Assembly (NCBI GenBank): GCA_951640165.1
Contig: OX621240.1
Location: forward strand, 3,856,713-3,920,712
Direction of reading: 5' to 3'
Length of the DNA: 64,000 nt
Source: Pseudoips prasinana
Taxonomy: Eukaryota; Arthropoda; Insecta; Lepidoptera; Nolidae
A program made the translations under genes and the position numbers. Below, piece after piece: positions 22,301 to 36,335 of the stretch (its first letter is position 1; each line of letters opens with the position of its first letter). The notes below the pieces were generated by a model. It saw only the letters and a program-made list of their open reading frames with translations. It had not been told where the DNA came from and searched no databases.

Positions 22301-25300
22301 GCACGTTTGATGCTTTAAGAACATGGCACATTTGGCACGATATGAATACAGCAAGTTTGATGTTATAAAAACATGGCACATTGAGAAAAATATGAATATA
22401 GCATGTTAAATGCTATAAGGACATGGCACATTTAGCACGATATGAATATAGCACTTTTGATGCTTTAAGAACATGGCACATTTAGCACGATATGAATATA
22501 GCACTTTTGATGCTTTAAGGACATGGCACATTTACCATAATATGAATATAGCACGTTTGATGCTTTAAGAACATGGCACATTTGGCACGATATGAATATA
22601 GCACGTTTGATGCTTTAAGAACATGGCACATTTAGCACGATATGAATATAGCACTTTTGATGCTTTAAGGACATGGCACATTTACCATAATATGAATATA
22701 GCACGTTTGATGCTTTAAGAACATGGCACATTTGGCACGATATGAATACAGCATGTTTGGCGTTATAAGAACACGATCCTCACCTTTCTAGCGGGCTGAC
22801 AGGCCCTGAGGGCGCACTCTTTCTTGACGTAGAAGAGCAGGAGGAACTTCAGGGTGACCGCCACCACCAGCAGCGGAGAGAACAGCACGCCGAACCACAG
22901 CACGGCCTGGTTGTAGATCAGCGTTAAGGAGTTGTACGCAATGTTGAACTCCGGCGCTGAAGTCGACGGGTTAAACCTGTGCAAAGTTGTGTATTAGTAA
23001 TAATAATATAATAATAAAGCCTTTATTTAACAATCTTATAAAAATATATACAATCTCTTTGATATAGACACCAGTTTTGCGAAGACTGTCTTGCTATTCA
23101 GCATAGGACTCCCCTAAGATGGGAAGACGACATAAAAAGAATAGCAGGAGTCACATGGAGAAGGAAGCAAGCTTTAGGCTCCCCTAAAGCTTGCCATAAA
23201 ATGCGGCTTATGTATTAGTAGTGCCTCAGAAATTTGGGGAGAGGAAATTTATAAGCAAAAGAGAATGAGGAAAAATGTATGGCACGTGGTACCCGCTCCA
23301 ATAATCATCATTAATATATCATTGAAAAGGCATTTTGATGCAGAAAAACGTCTACAATGACAGGCGTAATAGTGTGGTAGACGTTTTGGCTATAGTAAAT
23401 ACTAGCTGTGCCTCGCGGTTGTACCCGCGTTAAACTTTATAAATTATAGCCTATGTGTTAATCCAGGTTGTCAGCTAAGCCCATAACAAATTTTATTAAA
23501 TCGCTCCAGCCGTTTAGACGTGAAGAAGTAACAAACATACACACTCACATAGTCACAAACTTTCGCCTTTATAATATTAGTAGGATTGTTCCTCTTGGTA
23601 AGACCTTTTAAACGACACTACAATCATATATATTGGAGCCGGGTGCCATTTTGCCCAATATCCTTTAAAAGCTTAATAGAAAAAAAGTCAAGTCAACCTC
23701 GAAATTGGGAAATCATAAATTTTACTATGCGGCATGTATCGAATCTAGACCCTTTAACAGTCCTGAGTAAACGCTCTGCAGTCTAGTTGTGAACGATACA
23801 CACCGGTCGATCAAATTTACGAGTCCCCTTACTGACACCGTTACGGAGAATGTATGCATAGACTATTTTTTTAGAAACATGGCCGACTTTTGATAGTTAA
23901 GTTTTCATTTATTGCATTACGAAAATGTTATAAAATTAAAATCTATAAAAAGCATCACTCACTTATGTATTAAAGCCCTAGTGAACTCAAAAATTGGCAA
24001 CACAAACAAAGATATGATTGTGTCGAGCAACACCAGCCGGTACGCCTCCTGCCCGAACGAAGTTTCCCAACACTGCAAATACAAATGAATCCGTGCAACA
24101 TACAAAAACATTAGGTGCTGGAAATATACAAAATCATCAAGCCAAATTAAATTCTAAACTATTCGATTGCTTCTAAAAAAACAATTAAGGTGCTATGTGA
24201 AGCCGACTCTTTTACGAATCTTAAAAACAAAATGGAAAATAGCGCGGCATTTCATTAGAACATTGATATAATTTCAAGGGATTTTTATAATTTCGTGAAA
24301 AGTTTGTAATTTCTTGTTAAATGTGTAATTTCATGATAAATGTGCAATTTCTTGTTAAATGTGTAATTTCATGATAAATGTGCAATTTCATGATAAATGT
24401 GAAATTTCATGATAAATGTGAAATTATTATTATTATTTTTAATCAGGCAGGCAGTTAAAACAACTGATAATTGCCTGTATCTAGTACATTGAGTTAGCTT
24501 GTCGTTTTTGTTGTTATTATGTGCTTGTCTAGTCTGTTCTTAAATATGTTGGTGTTTGGTGCTGACACTACGTCTTGTGGTAGATTGTTCCATTCTTTAA
24601 CAACCCTGTTCGAAAGGAAATTCTTGTGGGGTATATTGTGTGAGAAGCGGGTCTGAAGTTTAAGGGTGTGTCCTCTCAGACGGGTATTATTGTCTCGATG
24701 GAACATATCTTGGAACTGGTGAAGGTCATAGTGTCCATTTAGGATTTTATAGGTTTCGATCATATCACCACGCTCTCTTCGTTCTTTTAGAGTACTAAGC
24801 TTTAGTGCTTCCAGCCTCTCCTCGTATGATAGTCTCTTAAGTTGTCTAGGTATCTTGGTGAAGCTACGCTGTACTTTTTCCAATAGATCCACGTCTTTAA
24901 CAAAGTAGGGACTCCACACTTGAAAAGCATGTTCCAATATAGGTCTTATGTAAGTCTTGTATACCTTTAACATCATTTCTGGTGTAAGAATTCCGAAAGC
25001 TTTTCTAATGAGGTAAATAAAACTTTTCGCTTTCTTTGTGATTGCTGCTATGTGGTCTTCCCACTTAAGATTCTCCGTTATAATAACTCCCAAATCCCTT
25101 TGGGCTCTCACTGCTACCAGTTCAAGGCCATCTAGCTTGTATATTAGGCGTGGGTTTTTGCTACCAATGTGCAGTGTAGTACATTTTTCAGCATTTAGGT
25201 TAACGAGCCATTCCTTTGACCAGTTAGCAATTTTGTCCAAGTCTCTTTGTAGACGATCGAAGTCAGTTAGTGGGTTTGCAAAGATTTTGGTGTCATCAGC

Positions 25301-28300
25301 GAAAAAGCTGACATTACATTGTAGGCAGCGAGGTAGGTCAAACGTATATATAATGTATAGCACAGGGCCGAGAACTGATCCTTGGGGCACGCCACTGTGT
25401 ATCTCTCTCTCGTCGGACAGAGTTTCAGCGATTCTCACTCGAAATGTTCTATGGCGTAGGAAGGCCTCAATCCAGTTTAGCAGTTTGCCTCTAATTCCTA
25501 TGTGTTCTAGTTTCTGAAGAAGTCTTGTTGTGGGAACCTTATCAAAAGCCTTTTCGTAGTCAAGGTATATTACATCCACTGGTTCTCTCTTATTGAAGCT
25601 ATCAGTCCAGGAAGCCAAGCAAGACAATAGATTTGACACCGTCGACCGGCGAGGGCAAAATCCATGTTGCTGATCACCGATTATTCTGTGCTTATCAAGA
25701 AATTGCCTTATATGTTGGACTATCACCTTCTCCATAACTTTACACACTACGCTGGTCAGGCTAATAGGTCTGTAGTTTGACGGTTGCAATTTATTTCCCT
25801 TTTTGAATATTGGTGTTACTGATGCAATTTTCCACAAGGGCGGTAGTATACCAGTATCGTATGAGGTTTGCATTAATACTGACAGTACATCGGCAAGGTC
25901 ACACTTTTGAAGTATTGCTACTGGGATTTCATCTGGACCGGGTGCAGAATCTGGTTTCATTCCTTTTATAGCTTGTTTGATTTTGTCCGGTGTAAAACTT
26001 AAATCGGATATGGTTTCTTGGATTTGAGTACATGAATCTAAGACAGGTAGGTGATCCTGTGGTTCCTTTTGAAATACTCCTGCAAACTGGTCTGCAAAAG
26101 CTTCAGCGATTTCATGGGCCTGTGAAACTATTACTCCCTGTGTATTACGCAAAACTGATGGTGTGCTGACTTTAGAGGTCACTTGTTGCCTGATATATGA
26201 GTAGAAACTCTTTGGTCCAGAGTGAAGAAGGTCTGTTTCAAAAGAAATGCGCGATTGTCTAGTTTTATTAGTTAGTTTATTAGTAACTTTTCTATATTCT
26301 GTGTAAGTTTTGTCTAGTCCCGTTAACATGTATCTGTTCCATAGTGTCAGTTTTTGTGTTATCAGTTCCTGAATCTCCTTTGTGATCCACTTTTTGTTTC
26401 TTATACAATTATTGGGTTTTACTTTAGGCACATACATAAGAAGTGCATCTTTGAATTCAGAGAGTAGGATCCCAAATTGTTTCTCTGCACAGTCTAGATT
26501 TTGAATATTTCCATATGTCGCTCTTAACTTTTCACTTCTTTTTTCATAGTTGGCCTTCTTGTAATTCCATCGTAATGGGGCATTGATCTGCTTGGTCGCT
26601 TCGAGTTGTATTGTTGACAGAAGACAGGAATGATCACTCTTTCCTAATGGGGATTCGTGCTTGATTTCAGCTATGAGTGAATCATCATTGGTTAAGATTA
26701 AATCTAGGAAAGAAGGTTGGTTGCCTTTACGAAATCTCGTAGGTCTGTCTACTAACTGCTCTAGGTTACTACTTCTGTACCATTGCACGAAGTTTTCTTC
26801 TCGAGCAGTTAAATAAGCACAGTCTTGAAGAGGCCATTTCACTCCACGGTAATTAAAGTCTCCCATAATGACAGTAGTGTGTGATTCCGAAACAAGTTTA
26901 ATTTGTTCTAGTAAAATGTTATCCTGTTCCTCTGTTGAGTTTTGTCCTCTGTATATTCCGCATAGTACAAACTTATGTATTCCAAACTGAACATCCAACC
27001 ATAAGCATTCAGAAGCCTCATGTTTTGTGTTGTAGTTTATATTTAGTTTGTGGTCAGTAGATCAGAACTTTGTGCAGCGTATATGGCAACTCCTCCACTA
27101 CGCTTGCCAATACGGTCGTCTCTAAATACGTCATAGCCTGGTATTTTTATCATACAATCTGGTAAACTTGGTTTTAACCATGTTTCCGAAATTACTATAA
27201 GTGTAGGTTTTATTATATTTACTCTAGCAATGAATAAGTCCAGCTTGGAGGTCACAGACTGGATGTTTGTGTACATAATTGTAATTGCATATAGATTAGA
27301 TGAAAGCTTACTAATATTTGCGATAGCCGGGGGGGTTGTTTCATAGTTGGGTTTTTCTAGGGTGGTTGGTAGATTTAGTTTTTTTCAATTTTATTTTTTA
27401 CAATTGTTGGTTGACCTCGGACATATCTGATAGTAAGATCATTTTCTCCATCGGTTATACGTTTCTCAAGCTCTTCACGAAGGTACTTTAGATATTCTCT
27501 TTGCATAGGCGTTAGGTCCGCAGTTACAGATTTAGGTTTTGCCAATTTGGTTCTATTGCGCAATACCTCGAGAGCATCATTTTTGCTACGCAGGATCACT
27601 TTGATCGGTCGCGGAGAAGCGTTCGGGTCGGACTTGGGAGCTCCAAGGCGGATCGCCTTCATTCCAGCACAGTTCACTTTATCCGTGACTTTTTCTATGA
27701 CCTTTGTACACTCTACGACATCGTGCTCCTTTCTTTCATCAGTTGCATCACTAGTAGATTCAGGTATATCATAGACAATAATATTGGTGGATCTATTTGT
27801 TCTCTCTGATATCTCCTGGATGGCAGACTCGGTCGCAAGCATGCTCTGGCGCAAGCGAAGTTGTTGTACCTCTTCAGTTAGGTCATTCAGCTTTTTCATA
27901 ATCAGAGGTAGTTGCACCATCGTATTCTTACAGTCACTACATAAGAACGTCATTACTCGCGCCACCGTTTTTAGCTCGAGTACACGAATTTCGGTTGGCG
28001 ACAATCCATGACAATCCCCACACAAGAGACTCTTGCAAAGATCGCATACAACTGACATTTTTTTTTCGTTAGGCAATTTGTTGCATTTCGCACACTTCTC
28101 GTGCGGCACATTTTTTTTGGTACTCATAATGCTTGTTTTGGCCAATTTTACTTTATAGCACTGGCAACACTAAGCGAGGAAATGTCAACCGGTTACTTTT
28201 TTATTTGCTTTATTAATTGAGGGTAGATAAATAAAGTTTGATCGACGTAATGTCACAAGTTTTCAGTTGCACTTATTTTCCGTGTGTTACTGTTTTGTTC

Positions 28301-29633
28301 GTAAATAACGTTAACACAGTTTCCACAAACAGTGTTTTGCACTTTAATAATGTTTTTAGAAGGAATCACAGCAATTTACACACTGAATCGAATTAAAATC
28401 GCGAGCGCAGTTTGAACTTGAACTTGACACTTGACAGCTTCAAATACTTTCATCCAATCATCCATCAATCAATCAATTGCATGAGAAATGTGTAAATGCA
28501 CAATAAAAGTCTAATTGCACGATATAGTTAGTTGGACATGTTCTCAAGAAAGGCGAGGTGGGAATAACCGTAAAGAGACGAGCATTTACTAAGAAAATAA
28601 TAAGAGTAAACGAGGCAAAAACGATGTGCAAGGATCGTGACAAATGGAAATCCGTTGTCTCTGCCTGCCCCTCTGGGAAATAGGCGTGAGTATAGACTCA
28701 CGCCTATTTCCCAGAGGGGCCAGATGGAAACCAGATAACTGATATACTACTTTTCTTTTGCAAATACATACTTACTATAGATAATTACATCCAGGCTCAG
28801 GACAAATAGACATGTTCATGCACACAAATAGAGTTAAAGTCCGTACATACACATGTATGTACGGACTTTAACTGTATACCTACTTTCATGAAAAATTTGA
28901 TGAATATATTTAATTGCATTGGATTCCCTCTATTTGTGTGCATGAACATGTCTATTTGTCCTGAGCCTGGATGTAATTATCTATAGTAAGTATGTATTTG
29001 CAAAAGAAAAGTAGTATATCAGTTATCTGGTTTCCATAGCACAAGCTCTGCTTAGTTAGGCAGGCTAACTCCACTCGGCAGCACGCTCGGCGTGCGCATG
29101 CTAGCAGTGTGACGTCACTCACGGCGGTGCTGGCTCGGCTCCAGTAGATCAGTAACATCAGCATGGTGCTGTTGTCCAGCAGCCAGGTCCTCGCCAGTGT
29201 CACGTACAGAGCTGTCCGGGGCTTGTAGTACTCCAGTCTGGAAGGCCACTTTAATATTCACACTTCATATTGACGGGCCGGTTGGCGTGGTTGGCAAATG
29301 CTTGCTTTTCACGCCGGAGGTCGTGGGTTCGGTTCCTACCCAGCACACATATTTGTGTGCATAAACATGTATGTTTGTCCTTCGTACCTTATACTTTCAT
29401 GAAAAATTTGATTAATATATTTGACTGCATTGGATTCCCACCCATTTGTTTGCATGAATGTTTGTACTGAGTCTGGGTGTAAATCTACTACTATAATACT
29501 ATTTTTCTTTTGTAAATACATACTTATATAGATAATTACACCTAGACTCAAGACCAACAGACATGTTCATCATGCACACAAATATTTGTCCTGGTTGGGA
29601 ATCGAACCTACGACCTGCAGCGTACAAAGCAAG

Positions 29634-29702
<69 letters not shown>

Positions 29703-32700
29703 TGGAGCAGGACGATTGACATTCCTCTAAACCACGTAAAGAATGGCATGCTCTTAACCCGTATACAAAAAATCAATCAAATTCAATGAATACTTTAGCC
29801 ACAGGAAATTATTTTTCATTTTCATAATTTTCAACATGATGTAGATCGGAGTCCGTAATAATAGGTAAACGGCCGCCGCCCGCTGCACGCCGCACCACGC
29901 CGCGCACTAGGTCAGTGACTTTTCGTAGATAAAGCGTGTTTACTTTTTATGCAGTTGATTCTGCTATTTATTTTGTTTGAAAATTGCAATTTTTAAATTT
30001 TCCATTAACTACTAATCTTCGTGTCTTAACCGCTTGAAGCCTAGGCGCGAGCAAAAAAAAATTCCTCGAAGCCCAGCCGATAACGTCACCGGCCCGCGTG
30101 AAGTGTCGAGCTTACAAAAAAAATTTTTACGACGCAGATTGCGGCCTGCTGTTGTTGAAGTGGTGTTTTTGTTTGAGTTAAAAAGTCAAGCTTGTAAATG
30201 GTATCAGAATTTATTGCGGACGTCCTATTTGAAATATAATACTTGACTGTGAATGTAAGTAATACGTAAAAAATCATCATTTGCGACTTAAAAAATATTT
30301 ATTTTGTTAAATAGAGCAATCATTCGATTACTAGGCTATTGAAATTATTCTAAAGGTATTATTAAATGGAAATAAAAATAATACTTTTACTTAATAGTAG
30401 AAAAATATTTATTTAGAGGCTTACAAAGTTTGCACAGATTTCATACAGGAAGTATTTTTTTCACCCAAACTTAAATACTTAATTAATAATAAACGCTTTT
30501 AGACAGACCAAAAATATAATTACTAATTAAAACCTAGATTCATATTGGAATTTATTTAAAAAAATCGTGGCTCTAAGTTAAATATTCCCACTAAAATATG
30601 AAAGTGATTGAAAGGTGTAGCGTTTTCAAAAAACCACACGGTAGGTTTCTCAAAAAAATTTGTTCAGCAAAATTTAGGTACATAGAATAGTATATAAATA
30701 ACTATTTACGTCAAAAAAATACCTTTTCAACGATATATCACACTTACTATTTGATCCCTGTTTAAAAATATTGCAAGTAAAATTAAAATCGCAAGTGTAT
30801 GTATTCATGTTATTTGTACATCGGGCGGTCGCAGCCATTTTGTTTTATTACGTATGGGCCGGCAAGTTTTGTTATGTTTAATCTTCTCATGATGTTAACT
30901 CAAATGATGTTATTTATTTAATTTTATATCGAACAATAGTTACTCTTTCCAAATAAATATTAATCATGACGTTTTACACAGAATTGTGAACACGGTAAGC
31001 AATTACATTTATGAGATGGTCAGTAGCACTAGACATGTATTGAAAAACTTACCAATAATAAAAAAAGTAAACACTTTACACTGCAATCCTTTTTCACAAT
31101 AGCACTTTATTAAATATTTATTATATATATTATATATATTATTATGAAAAAACACACAAACTAACCAAATAAACGTATTGAAGTAATTAAAACACGTATT
31201 CAAACGAAGTATACGGCGGGCATACGCGACGCTGACTATCGTAAACAAACACTGGACTTTAACTTTTTTTTTGTTATACTTCGCGTTCCCGTGTACAGCT
31301 TGATAAAAGTTTTTAACAAGGCCAATTCATGTAGAATGAGATAAAAATATTAGAAAAAAGGTGTGTTTGAAAGAGAAAAAGATAATAATGTTTGTTTCAA
31401 CGAATATCTAACTGCGACAAAAAAAGGGACAAAACAGACGTTCGGGCTTCTACTGTTGACAGCAAAAAGGGACATTAGTCACATTTGGGCTTCAACCGGT
31501 TAAAATGTTATGATGGGCTAGTACTGTGCTCGTTTTAATTTAATGTCGTTGTTCCAGATCCACATTGTATATATATATATATAAAAAGCAGCACTCACTT
31601 GACCACGATGTGGAACATAACAGGACACAGCACAACGGCCGCAGTGACACACACGGACACACAGATCTCCCAGTGCGCCAGCCCCGTTTGCCAGCCCAGC
31701 AGCAGCCACAGCCCCAGCTGTATGCCCGCGACCAGCAGCAGCACGAACACCGTCACGATTGTGTTCACCAGGTACTGGCCGAATCGTGCGCAGGACGACA
31801 AGGTTATTAACTTCCTGTTTTGCTCATTTAAAAGTTCCTGTAACAAAAAAAAATATAATGCATATAAACAATCACAAAACAGAAACTTATTTTGAGGTAA
31901 AGTTTTTGAGTAAAGCGTTACGAAAACTGAGATATATAATTAGATAGCCTCAGATGCTACACATGGTCATTTATTGCATAAATAATACAATGTATAAATA
32001 CACCTATGATACCTACACCGAAAAATTTAGTAAAAAGACCAGTGTCTGCTTTAGAGCACACGACCAAAGCAAAACTTAAATAAACGAAACGTTACTGTCT
32101 ATGAGAGAAAGAGACTAAGAAAATGTGTACTCGCATCTCTGTCTCTCTTGCCCCTACAGTAATGTACGAAACGTAACTCTCTCTCTCTCTTTCTATCTTC
32201 ACTAACTTATACCTAAGCGGTGCGGCGTACCTTGAACTCGTTGTACAAGCTGTTGGCGTTGAGCTCGGCGGCAGAACTTATACCTAAGCGGTGCGGCGTA
32301 CCTTGAACTCGTTGTACAAGCTGTTGGCGTTGAGCTCGGCGGCAGAACTTATACCTAAGCGGTGCGGCGTACCTTGAACTCGTTGTACAAGCTGTTGGCG
32401 TTGAGCTCGGCGGCAGAACTTATACCTAAGCGGTGCGGCGTACCTTGAACTCGTTGTACAAGCTGTTGGCGTTGAGCTCGGCGGCAGAACTTATACCTAA
32501 GCGGTGCGGCGTACCTTGAACTCGTTGTACAAGCTGTTGGCGTTGAGCTCGGCGGCAGAACTTATACCTAAGCGGTGCGGCGTACCTTGAACTCGTTGTA
32601 CAAGCTGTTGGCGTTGAGCTCGGCGGCAGAACTTATACCTAAGCGGTGCGGCGTACCTTGAACTCGTTGTACAAGCTGTTGGCGTTGAGCTCGGCGGCAG

Positions 32701-35700
32701 AACTTATACCTAAGCGGTGCGGCGTACCTTGAACTCGTTGTACAAGCTGTTGGCGTTGAGCTCGGCGGCAGAACTTATACCTAAGCGGTGCGGCGTACCT
32801 TGAACTCGTTGTACAAGCTGTTGGCGTTGAGCTCGGCGGCAGAACTTATACCTAAGCGGTGCGGCGTACCTTGAACTCGTTGTACAAGCTGTTGGCGTTG
32901 AGCTCGGCGGCAGAACTTATACCTAAGCGGTGCGGCGTACCTTGAACTCGTTGTACAAGCTGTTGGCGTTGAGCTCGGCGGCAGAACTTATACCTAAGCG
33001 GTGCGGCGTACCTTGAACTCGTTGTACAAGCTGTTGGCGTTGAGCTCGGCGGCAGAACTTATACCTAAGCGGTGCGGCGTACCTTGAACTCGTTGTACAA
33101 GCTGTTGGCGTTGAGCTCGGCGGCAGAACTTATACCTAAGCGGTGCGGCGTACCTTGAACTCGTTGTACAAGCTGTTGGCGTTGAGCTCGGCGGCAGAAC
33201 TTATACCTAAGCGGTGCGGCGTACCTTGAACTCGTTGTACAAGCTGTTGGCGTTGAGCTCGGCGGCAGAACTTATACCTAAGCGGTGCGGCGTACCTTGA
33301 ACTCGTTGTACAAGCTGTTGGCGTTGAGCTCGGCGGCAGAACTTATACCTAAGCGGTGCGGCGTACCTTGAACTCGTTGTACAAGCTGTTGGCGTTGAGC
33401 TCGGCGGCTTGCTGCGACACGATGCCGAAGTCCCAGCCGCAGAACACCTTGTTCGCGAACACGTGGCTCAAGCCCCCGGAGGTCTCGATGAAGTTCAACC
33501 GATACGAGTATGCTGTCCTGGAAATAAACGCTACTAGTATTTCACAGGCCATAGTCTACCACACTGACCTAGTTGGCAGACTTCACTTGCCATTTTGGGA
33601 TACTCTCAGTCATCCAGGATTCCTCACGAAGTTTTACTTCAGCGCTTTAAGTAAAAATTAATAGTGTATTGAAATGTTACATGAGCTTTAAATAGTTTAG
33701 AAAACGCAATTCTACTTTCGGGAAATTATGTGTCTTACGAAAAAAGTAGGACACAAAATTTCCGAGATATCGCGAAAAAGAATTTGCAACCCTTTTTCCA
33801 ATGCGACCGGGGGACAAAGGCGGCATCCCCGGGTTTAAAGAGTTAAGCTTCTATAGAGACCCCACCCATGTCACAAAAATAAAAATGCGTCCTCTAAAAG
33901 TTGCAATACCTTATTGTAACATTTTAATGGAATATAAATTCTAATACGCAAAATAATTCTAGCCTTGGGTTTAACTCGAGACCATTGACTCCACAGTCCG
34001 ATCGCGTATCGATAGAAAGAATAAGACCAATTTGTTGGATCATTACATATTCTGCATTTTGGAAGAGATCTCAATTGTTTTTAAATAAAATTCATCCTAT
34101 GTTACTCGCTGATAGTTTAGCTTACTATAGGTGAAAGATTTTTAAATCTGTTTCTGTGTTTTTGACTTCTTTCGTAACGCAAGAAGATTATTCAGAGTAA
34201 TAGGTAGATTTCTGTTAACATGAAGTTTACAATTAACCAAGGAGGATTGTGTTTGAATAGACCTTTGAATGGAAATGGAAATACGTTGCATACCTATAAC
34301 ATAGCACGGCGAAGAACAGGAGGTACAGACAGACCATGGTGAAGAAATACGCGAAGGCCATGTTGTAGCGCAGCGGCGCGGGCGTGGAGATGTCGCCGTC
34401 GTGGTAGTGCCCGTAGAACAGCAGCGAGTCTTCGAAACCACCCTGAAATCGTAACGAACATTTAACTAAAACATTTTTTAATAAGAACGCCCGCACTAGG
34501 CAATTAAATCCCTGTGTCGCGTCGAAAACTACAAAAAGTTGTTTCCGTCAATTATATATTATATCTGGATTCCTATTGAGAGTGCAGGGGGTTTTTTTTT
34601 AATGAATAAAATGTTGTAGATTTACGCTTCAGAAGCTACATATGAATAGTTAAGGTGTGTTACCTTGTGTTATCAGTAATATCGTGGTGTTTTGTAATTT
34701 ATTTACTTATTATATATATGTTTGTGTTATGATTTCCAAATAATTGGTAACATTTTTGGTGATTTGTTTACTTAAAAAGGTATGATTTTGCTTTGTATTT
34801 AATTTAATATTTATTAAAAGAATATAATCTGCCTAAAAGAGGTGAATGAGCGGAATGGCCGATGCATTCAGTTCATTCCCGTTCATGTCATTGAGCATGG
34901 TCGCCTAGATCGGCAGTTCTCACCGAGCGCTGGAACCGAAACGTTGTTAACAAGTATCGTGTGTTGTGTGTACCTTCATTTATTATAATGCTGAAATGAA
35001 TAAGTTTAGTTTAAGTTGGATAAGTGTTGTAATGGTGCAATCCTGAAGAGTTGAATATACGTATATGGTAGCTGAATAACGTGTTTTCTTATCATTTGTA
35101 TAAATAGTCAAGGTAACTAACCACTACACTACCAGGCCAGCCAATTATTTATGTTCAAATAAGTGTTCATAAATTTTGGATGCAACGATAATATAAGATT
35201 TGAAGGTCTTACTGCTGATTTTTAATGAAAATGAAAAGTCATTTATTCCGTTAAAACATTACATTTGTGTGGAATCGTCAAATTTTTTTACCCTACCGTG
35301 CAGTGCATGATGTGGCAGCTACTGAGAAACACTGCCAGAAAACTCAGTAGGAATCCTTTTTTTAAAAATTTATTTCTTACATAAAATTACATTGTATTTA
35401 AATGTGTTAATTTAGAGCAACTCAATCCCAAGCTGTTTTTTCACTTAAATAATCAGAAGTTTTGTAGAAAGCCCTGCTACACAATTTGGCTTTTATAATT
35501 CTTTTAAACTTATTCATAGACATTTCTCGGATATCATTGGGAAGTTTGTTATAGAATCTTATACATACATAATAATAATATCTAGGGACAATGTCACACA
35601 GATCATCCTAGCCCCAATCTAAGCAAAGCTTGTACTATGGGTACCAGGCGACGATATACATACTTATATAGATAGATAAATGCTTAAGTACCTAGAAAAC

Positions 35701-36300
35701 ATCCATGACTCGGAAACAAATATTCGTGCTCATCACACGAATATTTGCACTTACCGGGATTCAAACCCAGGACCACCAGCTTCGTAGGCAGGAGCACTAC
35801 CAACTAGGCTACGGTGACGGTAAAAGGTAAGGTAAACCGTCCTTGGTGGTCTTACGGTGATCTCATCGTGGGACCATCCTGGTAAAACGATACTTAAGGG
35901 AAAGAGAGAAAATAAACGTACCATCCCACTGATGAAGTCCAGGAAACCGTAACTCTTGTGAGTAGCTCCACTCTGGTCATGTAGACTCTGGGGGATGACC
36001 ACGAAGGCACACACAAGGATCGCGAGCAGCAGGTCGAGGGCGAACAACCAGCGCAGGAAGTAGAAGTAGGACCCCACTGCTGAACCGAAATGACCTTCAA
36101 TCTTGCGGATCGGCTCGTACCAGAACTCAAAAGAGAATATCACATCGCGGAGCCGGTCCTGAAGCTGCAAAATAAATAAATAATAATAATATCCTGGGAC
36201 ATTATTCACACACGGCCAACTAATCCCAAACTAAGCAGAGCTTGTACTATGGAAACCAGATAACTGATATACTACATATAATATTTTTGTATACTATACT

Positions 36301-36335
<35 letters not shown>

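Larger units (their letters stand above)
24425..28455 (-). mobile_element. Near-complete CR1/Jockey-group non-LTR retrotransposon
   Basis: Two ORFs in order on the minus strand (ORF1 at 28145, then ORF2 from 27276), a 5' leader up to about 28450 and an (ATT)n tail at the low-coordinate end. No long terminal repeats. It sits in the TMC intron between exons 8 and 9, in the same sense as the gene. Confidence 0.85.

Noticed and set aside
22996..23060. (AAT)n followed by 'gcctttatttaac' near TMC exon 10
   Set aside because: Looks like a reversed retroelement tail but too short to assign.
25038..25517. 159-codon plus-strand frame
   Set aside because: Antisense shadow of the LINE reverse transcriptase.
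29570..29789. Tyr/Ile-rich frames on both strands
   Set aside because: Pure (TA)n microsatellite translation.
32204..33366. Possibility that the 71-bp units are extra coding exons
   Set aside because: The unit length breaks the frame, each unit contains a TAG after the donor and no good acceptor precedes the copied exon part; TMC needs only one copy.
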